A stretch of 64,000 nt of DNA. Origin: Amorphophallus konjac (Eukaryota; Streptophyta; Magnoliopsida; Alismatales; Araceae). The notes beneath the pieces were generated by a model that ran no database searches, was not told the origin of the DNA, and was given only the letters and a program-made list of their open reading frames with translations. Below are positions 19,441 to 34,732 of the stretch, piece after piece (within the stretch, counting starts at the first letter, position 1; each line of letters opens with the position of its first letter). The DNA lies in contig CM040121.1 in assembly GCA_022559845.1 (NCBI GenBank), positions 341,284,243 to 341,348,242 of the forward strand, given 5' to 3'. Made by a program: the position numbers and the translations under genes.

Positions 19441-22400
19441 CGGTCGGATGACCATGTTGATCATTCCAAGACGACCTGGGAAATGAGAGTTACTTGTCAG
19501 AACAGACGGAATCTAAATCGGATGCCCGGTTTGAGCTCGGCGCTCAAAAGTTCTTTTTCTAAATACACTTAGTTTAAGTGAACTGCCAAGTCGGGTCCGG
19601 GGTTCTAAAATCTGAAATACCGGTCGGATCGCCGTGCCGATCCTTCCAACACAACTTGGGAGATGAAAGTGACTTGTCAGAACTGACATAATCTAAATCG
19701 GATGCCCAGCTTGAGCTCGGCGCTCAAAAGTTCATTTTCTAAATACACTTAGTTTAAGTGAACTGCCAAGTCAGGTCCGGGAGTCTAAAATCTGAAATAC
19801 CGGTCGGATGGCCATGCTGATCATTCCAACACGACCTGGGAGATGAAAGTGACCAGTCAGAACTGACGGAATCCAAATCGGATCCCCGGTTTGAGCTCGG
19901 CGCTCAAAAATTTATTTTATAAATACACTAAGTTTAAATGAACTGCCAAGTCAGGTCCGGGGGTATTAAATCTGAAATACCAGTCGCATCGCCATGCCGA
20001 TCATTCTAACACAACATGGGAGATAAAAGTTACTTGTCAGAACTGACGAAATCTAAATCGGATGCCCGGTTTGAGCTCGGCGCTCAAAAGTTCATTTTCT
20101 AAATACACTTAGTTTAGGTGAACTGCCAAGTCGGGTCTGGGGGTCTAAAATCTGAAATACCAGTCCGATCGCCGTGCCGATCATTCCAACACAACCTAGG
20201 AGATGAAAGTGACTTGTCAGAACTAACGAAATCAAAAATGGATGCCCAACTTGAGCTCGGCGCTCAAAAGTTCATTTTCTAAATACACTTAGTTTAAGTG
20301 AACTGCCAAGTCTGGTCCAGGGGTCTAAAATCTGAAATACTGGTCAGATGGCCGTGCCGGTCATTCCAACATGACCTGGGAGATGAAAGTGACTTGTCAG
20401 AACTGACGGAATCTAAATCGGATACCCAGTTTGAGCTCGGCACTCAAAAGTTCATTTTCTAAATACACTTAGTTTAAGTGAACTGTCAAGTTGGGTCCGG
20501 GGGTCTAAAATCTGAAATACCTGTCGGATGGCCGTGCCAATCATTCCAACACGACCTGGGAGATGAAAGTGACTTGTCAGAACAGACGGAATCCAAATCG
20601 GATGCCCTGTTTGAGCTCGGCTCTCAAAAGTTCATTTTCAAAATACACTTAGTTTAAGTGATCTGCCAAGTCAGGTCCGGGTGTCTAAAATCAGAAATAC
20701 TAGTCGGATGGCATTACCGATCATTCCAACATGACCTGGGAGATGAAAGTGACTTGTCAGAACTGACGGAATCCAAATCGGATGCCCGGTTTGAGCTCAG
20801 CGCTCAAAAGTTCATTTTCTAAGTACACTTAGTTTAAATGAACTGCCAAGTCGGGTCCGGGGGTATTAAATCTGAAATACCAGTCGGATCGCCATGCCGA
20901 TCATTCCAACACGACCTAGGAGATGAAACTTACTTGTCAGAACTGACGGAATCCAAATCGGATGCCCGATATGAGCTCCGCGCTCAAAAGTTCATTTTCA
21001 AAATACACTTAGTTTAAGTGAACTGCCAAGTCGGGTCCGGGGGTCTAAAATCTGAAATACCGGTCTGATCGCCGTGTCGATCATTCCAACACAACCTGGG
21101 AGATGAAAGTGACTTGTTAGAACTGACGAAATCTAAATCGGATGCCTAGCTTGAGCTCGGCGCTCAAAAGTGTATTTTCTAAATACACATAGTTTAAGTG
21201 AACTGCCAAGTCAGGTCCGGGGGTCTAAAATCTGAAATACTGGTCGGATGGCCATGCCGGTCATTCCAACATGACCTGGGAGATAAAAGTGACTTGTCAG
21301 AACTGACGGAATCCAAATCGGATGCCCGGTTTGAGCTCGGCGCTCAAAAGTTTATTTTCTAAATACACTTAGTTTAAGTGAACTGCCAAGTCGGGTCCGG
21401 GGGTCTAAAATCTGAAATACCAGTCGGATGGCTGTGCCGTTCATTCCAACACAACCTTGGAGATGAAAGTGACTTGTCAGAACTGACGAAATCCAAATCG
21501 GATGCCCGGTTTGAGCTCGGCGCTCAAAAGTTCATTTTCTAAATACACTTAGTTTAGGTGAACTGCCAAGTCGGGTCTGGGTGTCTAAAATCTGAAATAC
21601 TGGTCGGATGGCCATGCCGATCATTCCAACACGACCTGCGAGATAAAAGTGACTTGTCAGAACTGACGGAATCTAAATCGGATGCCCGGTTTGAGCTCGG
21701 CGCTCAAAAGTTTATTTTCTAAATACTTTTAGTTTAAGTGAACTGCCAAGTCGGGTCCGGGTGTCTAAAATCTGAAATATTAGTCGGATGACCATGCCGA
21801 TCATTCCAACACGACCTGGGAGATGAAAGTGATTTGTCAGAACAGACGGAATCCAAATCGGATGCCTGGTTTGAGCTCGGCGCTCAAAAGTTCATTTTCT
21901 AAATACACTTAGTTTAAATGAACTGCCAAGTCGGGTCCGAGGGTCTAAAATCTAAAATACCGGTCGGATGGCCGTGCCGATCATTCCAACACGACTAGAG
22001 AGATGAAAGTGACTTTTCAGAACTGACGGAATACTAATCGGATATCCGGTTTGAGCTCGGCGCTCAAAAGTTCATTTTCTAAATACACTTAGTTTAAGTG
22101 AACTGCCAAGTCAGGTCCGGGGGTCTAAAATCTATTATACCGGTCGGATGGCCTTGCTAATCATTCCAACACGACCTGGGAGGTGAAAGTGACATGTCAG
22201 AACTAGCGGAATCCAAATCGGATGCCCAGTTTGAGCTCGGCGCTCAAAAGTTCATTTTCTAAATACACTTAGTTTAAATGAACTGCCAGGTCGGGTCCGG
22301 GGGTATTAAATCTGAAATACTGGTCGGATCACCATGCCGATCATTCCAACACTACCTGGGAGATGAAAGTTACTTGTGAGAACTGACGGAATCCAAATCG

Positions 22401-25400
22401 GATGTCCGGTTTGAGCTCGGCGCTCAAAAGTTAATTTTTTAAATACACTTAGTTTAACTGAACTGCCAAGTCGGGTCCGGGGGTCTAAAATCAGAAATAC
22501 CAGTCGGATCACCATGCCGATCATTCCAACACAACGTGGGGGATGAAAGTGACTTGTCAGAACTGACAAAATCCAAATCGCATGCCCAGCTTGAGCTCGG
22601 CGCTCAAAAGTTTATTTTCTAAATACACTTAGTTTAAGTGAACTGCCAAGTCGGGTCAGGGAGTCTAAAATCTGAAATACTGGTCGGATGGCCATGCAGG
22701 TCATTCCAACATGACCTGGGAGATGAAAGTGACTTGTCAGAACTGACGGAATCCAAATCGGATGCCCGGTTTGAGCTCGGCACTCAAAAGTTCATTTTCT
22801 AAATACACTTAGTTTAAGTGAACTGCCAAGTCGGGTCCGGGGGTCTAAAATCTGAAATACCAGACGGATGGCCGTGCCGATCATTCTAACACAACCTAGG
22901 AGATGAAAGTGACTTGTCAGAACTGACGGAATCCAAATCGGATGTCCGGTTTGAGCTCGGCGCTCAAAAGTTCATTTTCTAAATACACTTAGTTTAAGTG
23001 AACTGCCAAGTCGGGTCGGGGTGTCTAAAAGATGAAATACTGGTCGGATGGCCGTGCCGATCATTCCAACACGACTTGGGAGATGAAAGTGACTTGTCAG
23101 AACTGATGGAATCCAAATCGGATGCCCGGTTTGAGCTCGGCGCTCAAAAGTTCATTTTCTAAATACACTTTATTTAAGTGAACTGCCAGAAGGGTCCGGG
23201 GGTCTAAAATCTGAAATTCCAGTCGGATGGCCATGTTGATCATTCCAACACGACCCGGGAGATGAAAGTTACATGTCAGAACTGACATAATCCAAATCGG
23301 ATGCCCGGTTTGACATCGGCGCTCAAAAGTTCATTTTCTAAATACACTTAGTTTAAGTGAACTGCCAAGTTGGGTCCGGGGGTCTAAAATCTGAAATACC
23401 CGTCGGATGGCCGTGCCGATCATTCCAACACAACCTGAGAGATGAAAGTGACTTGTCAGAACTGACGAAATCTAAATTGGATGCCCGGTTTGAGCTCGGC
23501 GCCCAAAAGTTCATTTTCTAAAGACACTTAGTTTAAGTGATCTGCCAAATCAGGTCCGGGTGTCTAAAATCAGAAATACTGGTCGGATGGCCGTGCCGAT
23601 CATTCCAACACGACCTGGGATATGAAAGTGACTTGTCAGAACTGACGGAATCCAAATCGGATGCCCGGTTTGAGCTCAGCGCTCAAAAGTTCATTTTCTA
23701 AGTACACTTAGTTTAAATGAACTGCCAAGTCGGGTCCGGGGGTCTAAAATCTGAAATACCAGTCGGATCGTCATGCCGATCATTCCAACACGACTTGGGA
23801 GATGAAAGTTACTTGTTAGAATAGACGGAATCCAAATCGGATACCCGGTTTGAGCTCGGCGCTGAAAAGTTCATTTTCTAAATACACTTAGTTTAAGTGA
23901 ACTGCCAAGTCAGGTCCGGGGGTCTAAAATCTGAAACACCAGTCGGATCACCGTGCCAATCAATCCAACACAACCTGGGAGATGAAAGTGACTTTTCAGA
24001 ACTGACAGAATCTAAATCGGATGCCCAGCTTGAGCTCGGCGCTCAAAAGTTCATTTTCTAAATACACTTAGTTTTAGTGAACTGCCAAGTCGGGTCTGGG
24101 GGTCTAAAATCTGAAATACCAATCGGATGGCCATGCTGATCATTACAACATGACCTGGGAGATGAAAGTGACTTGTCAAAACTGACGGAATCCAAATCGG
24201 ATGTCCGGTTTGAGCTCGGCGCTCAAAAGTTCATTTTCTAAATACACTTAGTTTAAGTGGACTGCCAAGTCGGGTCCGGGGTCTAAAATCTATAATACTG
24301 GTCGGATGGCCATGCCAATCATTCCAACATGACCTGGGAGATGAAAGTGACTTGTCAGAACTGACGGAATCCCAATCGGATGCCTGGTTTGAGCTCGGCG
24401 CTCAAAAGTTCATTTTCTAAATACACTTAGTTTAAATGACTGCCAAGTCGGGTCCGGGGGTCTAAAATATGAAATACCGGTCGGATGGCCATACCGATCA
24501 TTCCAACATGACTAGGGAGATGAAAGTGACTTGTCAGAACTAGACGGAATCCAAATCGGATGTCCAGTTTGAGCTCGGCGCTCAAAAGTTCATTTTCTAA
24601 ATACACTTAGTTTAAGTGAACTGACAAGTCGGGTCGGGGGTCTAATATCTGAAATACTAGTCGGATGGCTGTGCCGATCATTCCAACACGACCTGGGAGA
24701 TGAAAGTGACTTGTCAGAATTGACAGAATCCAAATCGGATGCCCGGTTTGAGCTCGGCGCTCAAAAGTTCATTTTCTAAATACACTTAGTCTAAATGAAC
24801 TACCAAGTCGGGTCCGGGGGTATTAAATCTGAAATACCGGTCGGATAGCCATGCCGATCATTCCAACACGACCTGAGAGATGAAAGTTACTTGTCAGAAC
24901 TGACGGAATCCAAATCGGATGCCCTGTTTGAGCTCGGTGCTCAAAAGTTCATTTTGTAAATACACTTAATTTAAGTGAGCTGCCAAGTCGGGTCCGGGGA
25001 TCTAATTTCTGAAATATCGGTCGGATCACCGTGCCGATCATTCCAACACAACCTGTGAGATGAAAGTGACTTGTTAGAACTGACAAAATTCAAATCGGAT
25101 GCCCAGCTTGAGCTCGGTGCTCAGAAGTTCATTTTCTAAATACACTTAGTTTAAGTGAACTGCCAAGTCGGGTCCAGGGGTCTAAAATCTGAAATACTGG
25201 TCGGATGGCCATGCCGGTCATTCCAACATGACCTAGGAGATGAAAGTGACTTGTCAGAATAGACGGAATCCAAATCGGATGCCCGGTTTGAGCTCGGCGC
25301 TCAAAAGTTCATTTTCTAAATACACTTAGTTTAAGTGAACTGCCAAGTCGGGTCCGGGGGGTCTAAAATCTAAAATACCAGTCGGATGGCCGTGCCGATC

Positions 25401-27894
25401 ATTCCAACACGACCTGGGAGATGAAAGTGACTTTCCAGAACTTACGGACACCAAATCGGATGCCCGGTTTGAGCTCGGCGCTCAAAAGTTCATTTTCTAA
25501 ATACACTTACTTTAAGTGAACTGCCAAGTCGAGTCCGGGTGTCTAAAATCTGAAATACTGGTCGGATGGCCATGCTGATCATTCCAACACAACCTGGGAG
25601 ATGAAAGTGACTTGTCAGAACTGACGGAATCCAAATCGGATGTCCGGTTTGAGCTCGGCGCTCAAAAGTTCATTTTCTAAATACACTTAGTTTAAGTGAA
25701 CTGCCAAGTCGGGTCGGGGTGTCTAAAAGATGAAATACTGGTCGGATGGCCGTGCCGATCATTCCAACACGACTTGGGAGATGAAAGTGACTTGTCAGAA
25801 CTGATGGAATCCAAATCGGATGCCCGGTTTGAGCTCGGCGCTCAAAAGTTCATTTTCTAAATACACTTTATTTAAGTGAACTGCCAGTCGGGTCCGGGGG
25901 TCTAAAATCTGAAATTCCAGTCGGATGGCCATGTTGATCATTCCAACACGACCCGGGAGATGAAAGTTACATGTCAGAACTGACATAATCCAAATCGGAT
26001 GCCTGGTTTGATCTCGGCGCTCAAAAGTACATTTTCTAAATACACTTAGTTTAAATGAACTGCCAAGTCTGGTCCGGGGGTCTAAATCTGAAATACCGGT
26101 CGGATGGCCATGCTGATTATTCCAACACGACCTAGCAGATGAAAGTTAATTGTCAGAACTGACGGAATCCAAATCGGATGCCCGATTTGATCTCGGCGCT
26201 CAAAAGTTCATCTTCTAAATACACTTAGTTTAAGTGAACTGCCAAGTCGGGTCCGGGGGTCTAAAATCTGAAATACCGGTCGAATGGCCATGCCGATCAT
26301 TCCAACAAGACATGGGAGATGAAAGAGACTTGCCAGAACTGACGAAATCTAAATCGGATGCCCGGTTTGAGCTCGGCACTCAAAAGTTCATTTTCTAAAT
26401 ACACTTAGTTTAAGTGAACTGCCAAGTTGGGTCCGGGGGTCTAAAATCTGAAATACCACTCGGATGGCCATGCCGATCATTCCAACACGACCTCGGAGAT
26501 GAAAGTGACTTGTCAGAACTGACGGAATCCAAATCGGATGCCCGGTTTGAGCTCGGCGCTCAAAAGTTCATTTTCTAAATACACTTAGTTTAAGTGAACT
26601 GCCAAGTCGGGTCCGGGGGTCTAAAATCTGAAATACCAGACAGATGGCTGTGCCGATCATTCCAACACGACCTGGGAGATGAAAGTGACTTGTCAGAATT
26701 GACAGAATCCAAATCGGATGCCCAATTTGAGCTCGGCGCTCAAGAGTTCATTTTCTAAATACACTTAGTTTAAGTGAACAGCTAAGTCGGGTCCGGGTGT
26801 CAAAAATATGAAATACTGGTCGGATGGCCGTGCCGATCATTTCAACACGACTTGGGAGATGAAAGTGACTTGTCAGAACTGACGGAATCCAGATCGGATG
26901 CCCGGTTTGAGCTCGGCGCTCAAAAGTTTATTTTCTAAATACACTTTGATTAAGTGAACTGCCAAGTCGGGTCCGGGGGTCTAAAATCTGAAATTCCAGA
27001 CGGATGGCCATGCCGATCATTCCAACATGACTTGGGAGATGAAAGTGACTTGTCAGAACTGACGAAATCCAAATCGGATGCCCGGTTTGAGCTCGGCGCT
27101 CAAAAGTTCATTTTCTAAATACACTTAGTTTAAGTGAACTGCCAAGTCGGATCCGGGTGTCAAAAATATGAAATACTGGTCGGATGGCCGTGCCGATCAT
27201 TCCAACACGATTTGGGAGATGAAAGTGACTTGTCGAAACTGACGGAATCCAAATCGCATGCCTGGTTTGGGCTCGGCGCTCAAAAGTTCATTTTCTAACT
27301 ACACTTAGTTTAAATGAACTACCAAGTCGGGTCCGGGGGTCTAAATCTGAAATACCGGTCGGCTGGCCATGCTGATCATTCCAACATGACTTGGGAGATG
27401 AGAGTTACTTGTCAGAACTGACGGAATCCAAATCGGATGCCCGGTTTGAGCTCGGCGCTCAAAAGTTCATTTTCTAAATACACTTAGTTTAAGTGAACTG
27501 CCAAGTCGGGTCCGGGGGTCTAAAATCTAAAATACCAGTCAGATGGCCATGCCGATCATTCCAAAACTACATGGGAGATGAAAGTGACTTGTCAAAACTG
27601 ACGGAATCCAAATCTGATGCCCGGTTTGGGCTCGCCGCTCAAAAGTTCATTTTCTAAATACACTTAGTTTAAGTGAACTGCCAAGTCGGGTCCGGGTGTC
27701 TAAAATCTGAAATACTAGTCGGATGGCCGTGCCGATCATTCCAACACAACCCAGAGATGAAAGTGACTTGTCAGAACTGACGGAATCCAAATCGGATGCC
27801 CGGTTTGAGCTCGGCGCTCAAAAGTTCATTTTCTAAATACACTTAGTTTAAATAAACTACCAAGTCGGGTCCGGGGGTCTAAAATCTGAAATAC
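19441..27894. repeat. Higher-order satellite block 1
   Basis: About 47 monomers between two marker monomers of the type CATGTTGATCATTCC plus GAGAGTTACTT (19441 and 27895). The marker is followed in each case by one with GCCGATCCTT. The order of variants inside is repeated in block 2, except for a 6-monomer segment (about 20830-21900) missing from block 2 and an extra segment near 25620-25990 copied from about 22920-23290. Confidence 0.65.
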
Positions 27895-30800
27895 CGATCG
27901 GATGGCCATGTTGATCATTCCAACACGACCTAGGAGATGAGAGTTACTTGTCAGAACTAACGGAATCCAAATCGGATGCCCGGTTTGAGCTCGGCGCTCA
28001 AAAGTTCATTTTCTAAATACACTTAGTTTAAGTGAACTGCCAAGTCGTGTCCGGGGTTCTAAAATATGAAATACCGGTCGGATCGCCGTGCCGATCCTTT
28101 CTACACAACTTGGGAGATGAAAGTGACTTGTCTGGACTGACAAAATCTAAATCGGATGCCCAGCTTGAGCTCGGCGCTCAAAAGTTCATTTTCTAAATAC
28201 ACTTAGTTTAAGTGAACTGCCAAGTCGGGTCTGGGGGTCTAAAATCTGAAATACCAGTCCGATCACCGTGCCGATCATTCCAACACAACCTAGGAGATGA
28301 AAGTGACTTGTCAGAACTAACGAAATCAAAAATGGATGCCCAACTTGAGCTCGGCGCTCAAAAGTTCATTTTCTAAATACACTTAGTTTAAGTGAACTGC
28401 CAAGTCTGGTCCAGGGGTCTAAAATCTGAAATACTAGTCGGATGGCCGTGCCGGTCATTCCAACATGACCTGGGAGATGAAAGTGACTTGTCAGAACTGA
28501 GGGAATCTAAATCGGATACCCAGTTTGAGCTCGGCACTCAAAAGTTCATTTTCTAAATACACTTAGTTTAAGTGAACTGTCAAGTTGGGTCCGGGGGTCT
28601 AAAATCTGAAATACTTGTCGGATGGCCGTGCCAATCATTCCAACACGACCTGGGAGATGAAAGTGACTTGTCAGAACTGACGGAATCCAAATCGGATGCC
28701 CTGTTTGAGCTCGGCTCTCAAAAGTTCATTTTCAAAATACACTTAGTTTAAGTGATCTGCCAAGTCAGGTCCGGGTGTCTAAAATCAGAAATACTGGTCG
28801 GATGGCATTACCGATCATTCCAACATGACCTGGGAGATGAAAGTGACTTGTCAGAACTGACGGAATCCAAATCGGATGCCCGGTTTGAGCTCAGCGCTCA
28901 AAAGTTCATTTTCTAAATACACTTAGTTTAAATGAACTGCCAAGTCGGGTCCGAGGGTCTAAAATCTAAAATACCGGTCGGATGGCCGTGCCGATCATTC
29001 CAACACGACTAGAGAGATGAAAGTGACTTTTCAGAACTGACAGAATACTAATCGGATATCCGGTTTGAGCTCGGCGCTCAAAAGTTCATTTTCTAAATAC
29101 ACTTAGTTTAAGTGAACTGCCAAGTCAGGTCCGGGGGTCTAAAATCTATTATACCGGTCGGATGGCCTTGCTAATCATTCCAACACGACCTGGGAGGTGA
29201 AAGTGACATGTCAGAACTAGCGGAATCTAAATCGGATGCCCGGTTTGAGGTCGGCGCTCAAAAGTTCATTTTCTAAATACACTTAGTTTAAATGAACTGT
29301 CAGGTCGGGTCCGGGGGTATTAAATCTGAAATACCGGTCGGATCACCATGCCGATCATTCCAACACTACCTGGGAGATGAAAGTTACTTGTGAGAACTGA
29401 CGGAATCCAAATCGGATGTCCGGTTTGAGCTCGGCGCTCAAAAGTTAATTTTTTAAATACACTTAGTTTAACTGAACTGCCAAGTCGGGTCCGGGGGTCT
29501 AAAATCAGAAATACCAGTCGGATCACCATGCCGATCATTCCAACACAACGTGGGAGATGAAAGTGACTTGTCAGAACTGACAAAATCCAAATCGCATGCC
29601 CAGCTTGAGCTCGGCGCTCAAAAGTTTATTTTCTAAATACACTTAGTTTAAGTGAACTGCCAAGTCGGGTCAGGGAGTCTAAAATCTGAAATACTGGTCG
29701 GATGGCCATGCAGGTCATTCCAACATGACCTGGGAGATGAAAGTGACTTGTCAGAACTAACGGAATCCAAATCGGATGCCCGGTTTGAGCTCGGCACTCA
29801 AAAGTTCATTTTCTAAATACACTTAGTTTAAGTGAACTGCCAAGTCGGGTCCGGGGGTCTAAAATCTGAAATACCAGACGGATGGCTGTGCCGATCATTC
29901 TAACACAACCTAGGAGATGAAAGTGACTTGTCAGAACTGACGGAATCCAAATCGGATGTCCGGTTTGAGCTCGGCGCTCAAAAGTTCATTTTCTAAATAC
30001 ACTTAGTTTAAGTGAACTGCCAAGTCGGGTCGGGGTGTCTAAAAGATGAAATACTGGTCGGATGGCCGTGCCGATCATTCCAACACGACTTGGGAGATGA
30101 AAGTGACTTGTCAGAACTGATGGAATCCAAATCGGATGCCCGGTTTGAGCTCGGCGCTCAAAAGTTCATTTTCTAAATACACTTTATTTAAGTGAACTGC
30201 CAGTCGGGTCCGGGGGTCTAAAATCTGAAATTCCAGTCGGATGGCCATGTTAATCATTCCAACACGACCTGGGAGATGAAAGTTACATGTCAGAACTGAC
30301 ATAATCCAAATCGGATGCCCGGTTTGACCTCGGCGCTCAAAAGTTCATTTTCTAAATACACTTAGTTTAAGTGAACTGCCAAGTTGGGTCCGGGGGTCTA
30401 AAATCTGAAATACCCGTCGGATGGCCGTGCCGATCATTCCAACACAACCTGGGAGATGAAAGTGACTTGTCAGAACTGACGAAATCTAAATTGGATGCCC
30501 GGTTTGAGCTCGGCGCCCAAAAGTTCATTTTCTAAAGACACTTAGTTTAAGTGATCTGCCAAGTCAGGTCCGGGTGTCTAAAATCAGAAATACTGGTCGG
30601 ATGGCCATGCCGATCATTCCAACACGACCTGGGATATGAAAGTGACTTGTCAGAACTGACGGAATCCAAATCGGATGCCCGGTTTGAGCTCAGCGCTCAA
30701 AAGTTCATTTTCTAAGTACACTTAGTTTAAATGAACTGCCAAGTCGGGTCCGGGGGTCTAAAATCTGAAATACCAGTCGGATCGTCATGCCGATCATTTC

Positions 30801-33800
30801 AACACGACTTGGGAGATGAAAGTTACTTCTTAGAACAGACAGAATCCAAATCGGATACCCGGTTTGAGCTCGGCGCTGAAAAGTTCATTTTCTAAATACA
30901 CTTAGTTTAAGTGAACTGCCAAGTCAGGTCCGGGGGTCTAAAATCTGAAATACCAGTCGGATCACCGTGCCAATCAATCCAACACAACCTGGGAGATGAA
31001 AGTGACTTTGCAGAACTGACAGAATCTAAATCGGATGCCCAGCTTGAGCTCGGCGCTCAAAAGTTCATTTTCTAAATACACTTAGTTTTAGTGAACTGCC
31101 AAGTCGGGTCAGGGGGTCTAAAATCTGAAATACCAATCGGATGGCCATGCTGATCATTACAACATGACCTGGGAGATGAAAGTGACTTGTCAAAACTGAC
31201 GGAATCCAAATCGGATGTCCGGTTTGAGCTCGGCGCTCAAAAGTTCATTTTCTAAATACACTTAGTTTAAGTGAACTGCCAAGTCGGGCCCAAGTCTCTA
31301 AAATCTATAATACTGGTCGGATGGCCATGCCAATCATTCCAACATGACCTGGGAGATGAAAGTGACTTGTCAGAACTGACGGAATCCAAATCGGATGCCT
31401 GGTTTGAGCTCGGCGCTCAAAAGTTCATTTTCTAAATACACTTAGTTTAAATGGACTGCCAAGTCGGGTCCGGGGGTCTAAAATATGAAATACCGGTCGG
31501 ATGGCCATACCGATCATTCCAACATGACTAGGGAGATGAAAGTGACTTGTCAGAATTGACGGAATCCAAATCGGATGTCCAGTTTGAGCTCGGCGCTCAA
31601 AAGTTCATTTTCTAAATACAGTTAGCTTAAGTGAACTGACAAGTCGGGTCCGGGGGTCTAATATCTGAAATACTAGTTGGATGGATGTGCTGATCATTCC
31701 AACATGACCTGGGAGGTGAAATTGCCCTGTCAGAATTGACAGAATCCAAATCGGATGCCCGGTTTGAGCTCGGCGCTCAAAAGTTCATTTTCTAAATACA
31801 CTTAGTCTAAATGAACTACCAAGTCGGGTCCGGGGGTATTAAATCTGAAATACCGGTCGGATAGCCATGCCGATCATTCCAACACGACCTGAGAGATGAA
31901 AGTTACTTGTCAGAACTGACGGAATCCAAATCGGATGCCCTGTTTGAGCTCGGTGCTCAAAAGTTCATTTTGTAAATACACTTAATTTAAGTGAGCTGCC
32001 AAGTCGGGTCCGGGGATCTAAAATCTGAAATATCGGTCGGATCACCGTGCCGATCATTCCAACACAACCTGTGAGATGAAAGTGACTTGTTAGAACTGAC
32101 AAAATTCAAATTGGATGCCCAGCTTGAGCTCGGTGCTCAGAAGTTCATTTTCTAAATACACTTAGTTTAAGTGAACTGCCAAGTCGGGTCCAGGGGTCTA
32201 AAATCTGAAATACTGGTCGGATGGCCATGCCGGTCATTCCAACATGACCTAAGAGATGAAAGTGACTTGTCAGAATAGACGGAATCCAAATCGGATGCCC
32301 GGTTTGAGCTCGGCGCTCAAAAGTTCATTTTCTAAATACACTTAGTTTAAGTGAACTGCCAAGTCGGGTCCGGGGGGTCTAAAATCTAAAATACCAGTCG
32401 GATGGCCGTGCCGATCATTCCAACACGACCTGGGAGAAGAAAGTGACTTTTCAGAACTTACGGACACCAAATCGGATGCCCGGTTTGAGCTCGGCGCTCA
32501 AAAGTTCATTTTCTAAATACACTTACTTTAAGTGAACTGCCAAGTCGGGTCCGGGTGTCTAAAAGCTGAAATACTGGTCGGATGGCCATGCTGATCATTC
32601 CAACACAACCTGGGAGATGAAAGTGACTTGTCAGAACTGACGGAATCCAAATCGGATGCCCGGTTTGAGCTCGATGCTCATAAGTTCATTTTCTAAATAC
32701 ACTTAGTTTAAATAAACAGCCAAGTCAGGTCCGGGGGTCTAAACTCTGAAATGCCGGTTGGATGGTCACGTTGATCATTCCAACACGACCTGGGAGATGT
32801 GAGTTACTTCTCAGAACTGACGGAATCCAAATCGGATGCCTGGTTTGATCTCGGCGCTCAAAAGTACATTTTCTAAATACACTTAGTTTAAATGAACTGC
32901 CAAGTCTGGTCCGGGGGTCTAAATCTGAAATACCGGTCGGATGGCCATGCTGATTATTCCAACACGACCTAGCAGATGAAAGTTAATTGTCAGAACTGAC
33001 GGAATCCAAATCGGATGCCCGGTTTGATCTCGGCGCTCAAAAGTTCATCTTCTAAATACACTTAGTTTAAGTGAACTGCCAAGTCGGGTCCGGGGGTCTA
33101 AAATCTGAAATACCGGTCGAATGGCCATGCCGATCATTCCAACAAGACATGGGAGATGAAAGAGACTTTCCAGAACTGACGAAATCTAAATCGGATGCCC
33201 GGTTTGAGCTCGGCACTCAAAAGTTCATTTTCTAAATACACTTAGTTTAAGTGAACTGCCAAGTTGGGTCCGGGGGTCTAAAATCTGAAATACCACTCGG
33301 ATGGCCGTGCCGATCATTCCAACACGACCTCGGAGATGAAAGTGACTTGTCAGAACTGACGGAATCCAAATCGGATGCCCGGTTTGAGCTCGGCGCTCAA
33401 AAGTTCATTTTCTAAATACACTTAGTTTAAGTGAACTGCCAAGTCGGGTCCGGGGGTCTAAAATCTGAAATACCAGACAGATGGCTGTGCCGATCATTCC
33501 AACATGACCTGGGAGATGAAAGTGACTTGTCAGAATTGACAGAATCCAAATCGGATGCCCAATTTGAGCTCGGCGCTCAAGAGTTCATTTTCTAAATACA
33601 CTTAGTTTAAGTGAACAGCTAAGTCGGGTCCGGGTGTCAAAAATATGAAATACTGGTCGGATGGCCGTGCCGATCATTTCAACACGACTTGGGAGATGAA
33701 AGTGACTTGTCAGAACTAACGGAATCCAGATCGGATGCCCGGTTTGAGCTCGGCGCTCAAAAGTTTATTTTCTAAATACACTTTGATTAAGTGAACTGCC

Positions 33801-34732
33801 AAGTCGGGTCCGGGGGTCTAAAATATGAAATTCCAGACGGATGGCCATGCCGATCATTCCAACATGACTTGGGAGATGAAAGTGACTTGTCAGAACTGAC
33901 GAAATCCAAATAGGATGCCCGGTTTGAGCTCGGCGCTCAAAAGTTCATTTTCTAAATACACTTAGTTTAAGTGAACTGCCAAGTCGGATCCGGGTGTCAA
34001 AAACATGAAATACTGGTCGGATGGCGGTGCCGATCATTCCAACACGATTTGGGAGATGAAAGTGACTTGTCGAAACTGACGGAATCCAAATCGCATGCCT
34101 GGTTTGGGCTTGGCGCTCAAAAGTTCATTTTCTAACTACACTTAGTTTAAATGAACTACCAAGTCGGGTCCGGGGGTCTAAATCTGAAATACCGGTCGGC
34201 TGGCCATGCTGATCATTCCAACATGACCTGGGAGATGAGAGTTACTTGTCAGAACTGACGGAATCCAAATCGGATGCCCGGTTTGAGCTCGGCGCTCAAA
34301 AGTTCATTTTCTAAATACACTTAGTTTAAGTGAACTGCCAAGTCGGGTCCGGGGGTCTAAAATCTAAAATACCAGTCGGATGGCCATGCCGATCATTCCA
34401 AAACTACATGGGAGATGAAAGTGACTTGTCAAAACTGACGGAATCCAAATCTGATGCCCGGTTTGGGCTCGCCGCTCAAAAGTTCATTTTCTAAATACAC
34501 TTAGTTTAAGTGAACTGCCAAGTCGGGTCCGGGTGTCTAAAATCTGAAATACTAGTCGGATGGCCGTTCCGATCATTCCAACACAACCCAGAAGATGAAA
34601 GTGACTTGTCAGAACTGAGGGAATCCAACTCGGATGCCCGGTTTGAGCTCGGCGCTCAAAAGTTCATTTTCTAAATACACTTAGTTTAAATAAACTGCCA
34701 AGTCGGGTCCGGGGGTCTAAAATCTGAAATAC
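27895..34732. repeat. Higher-order satellite block 2
   Basis: About 38 monomers, collinear with block 1. Sites in 22030-24070 map to 29045-31085 at an offset of 7014. Sites in 26020-28080 map to 32860-34920 at offsets of 6837-6838. Offset changes are whole monomers (1080 bp, then about 180 bp), as expected from unequal exchange in register. Confidence 0.65.
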
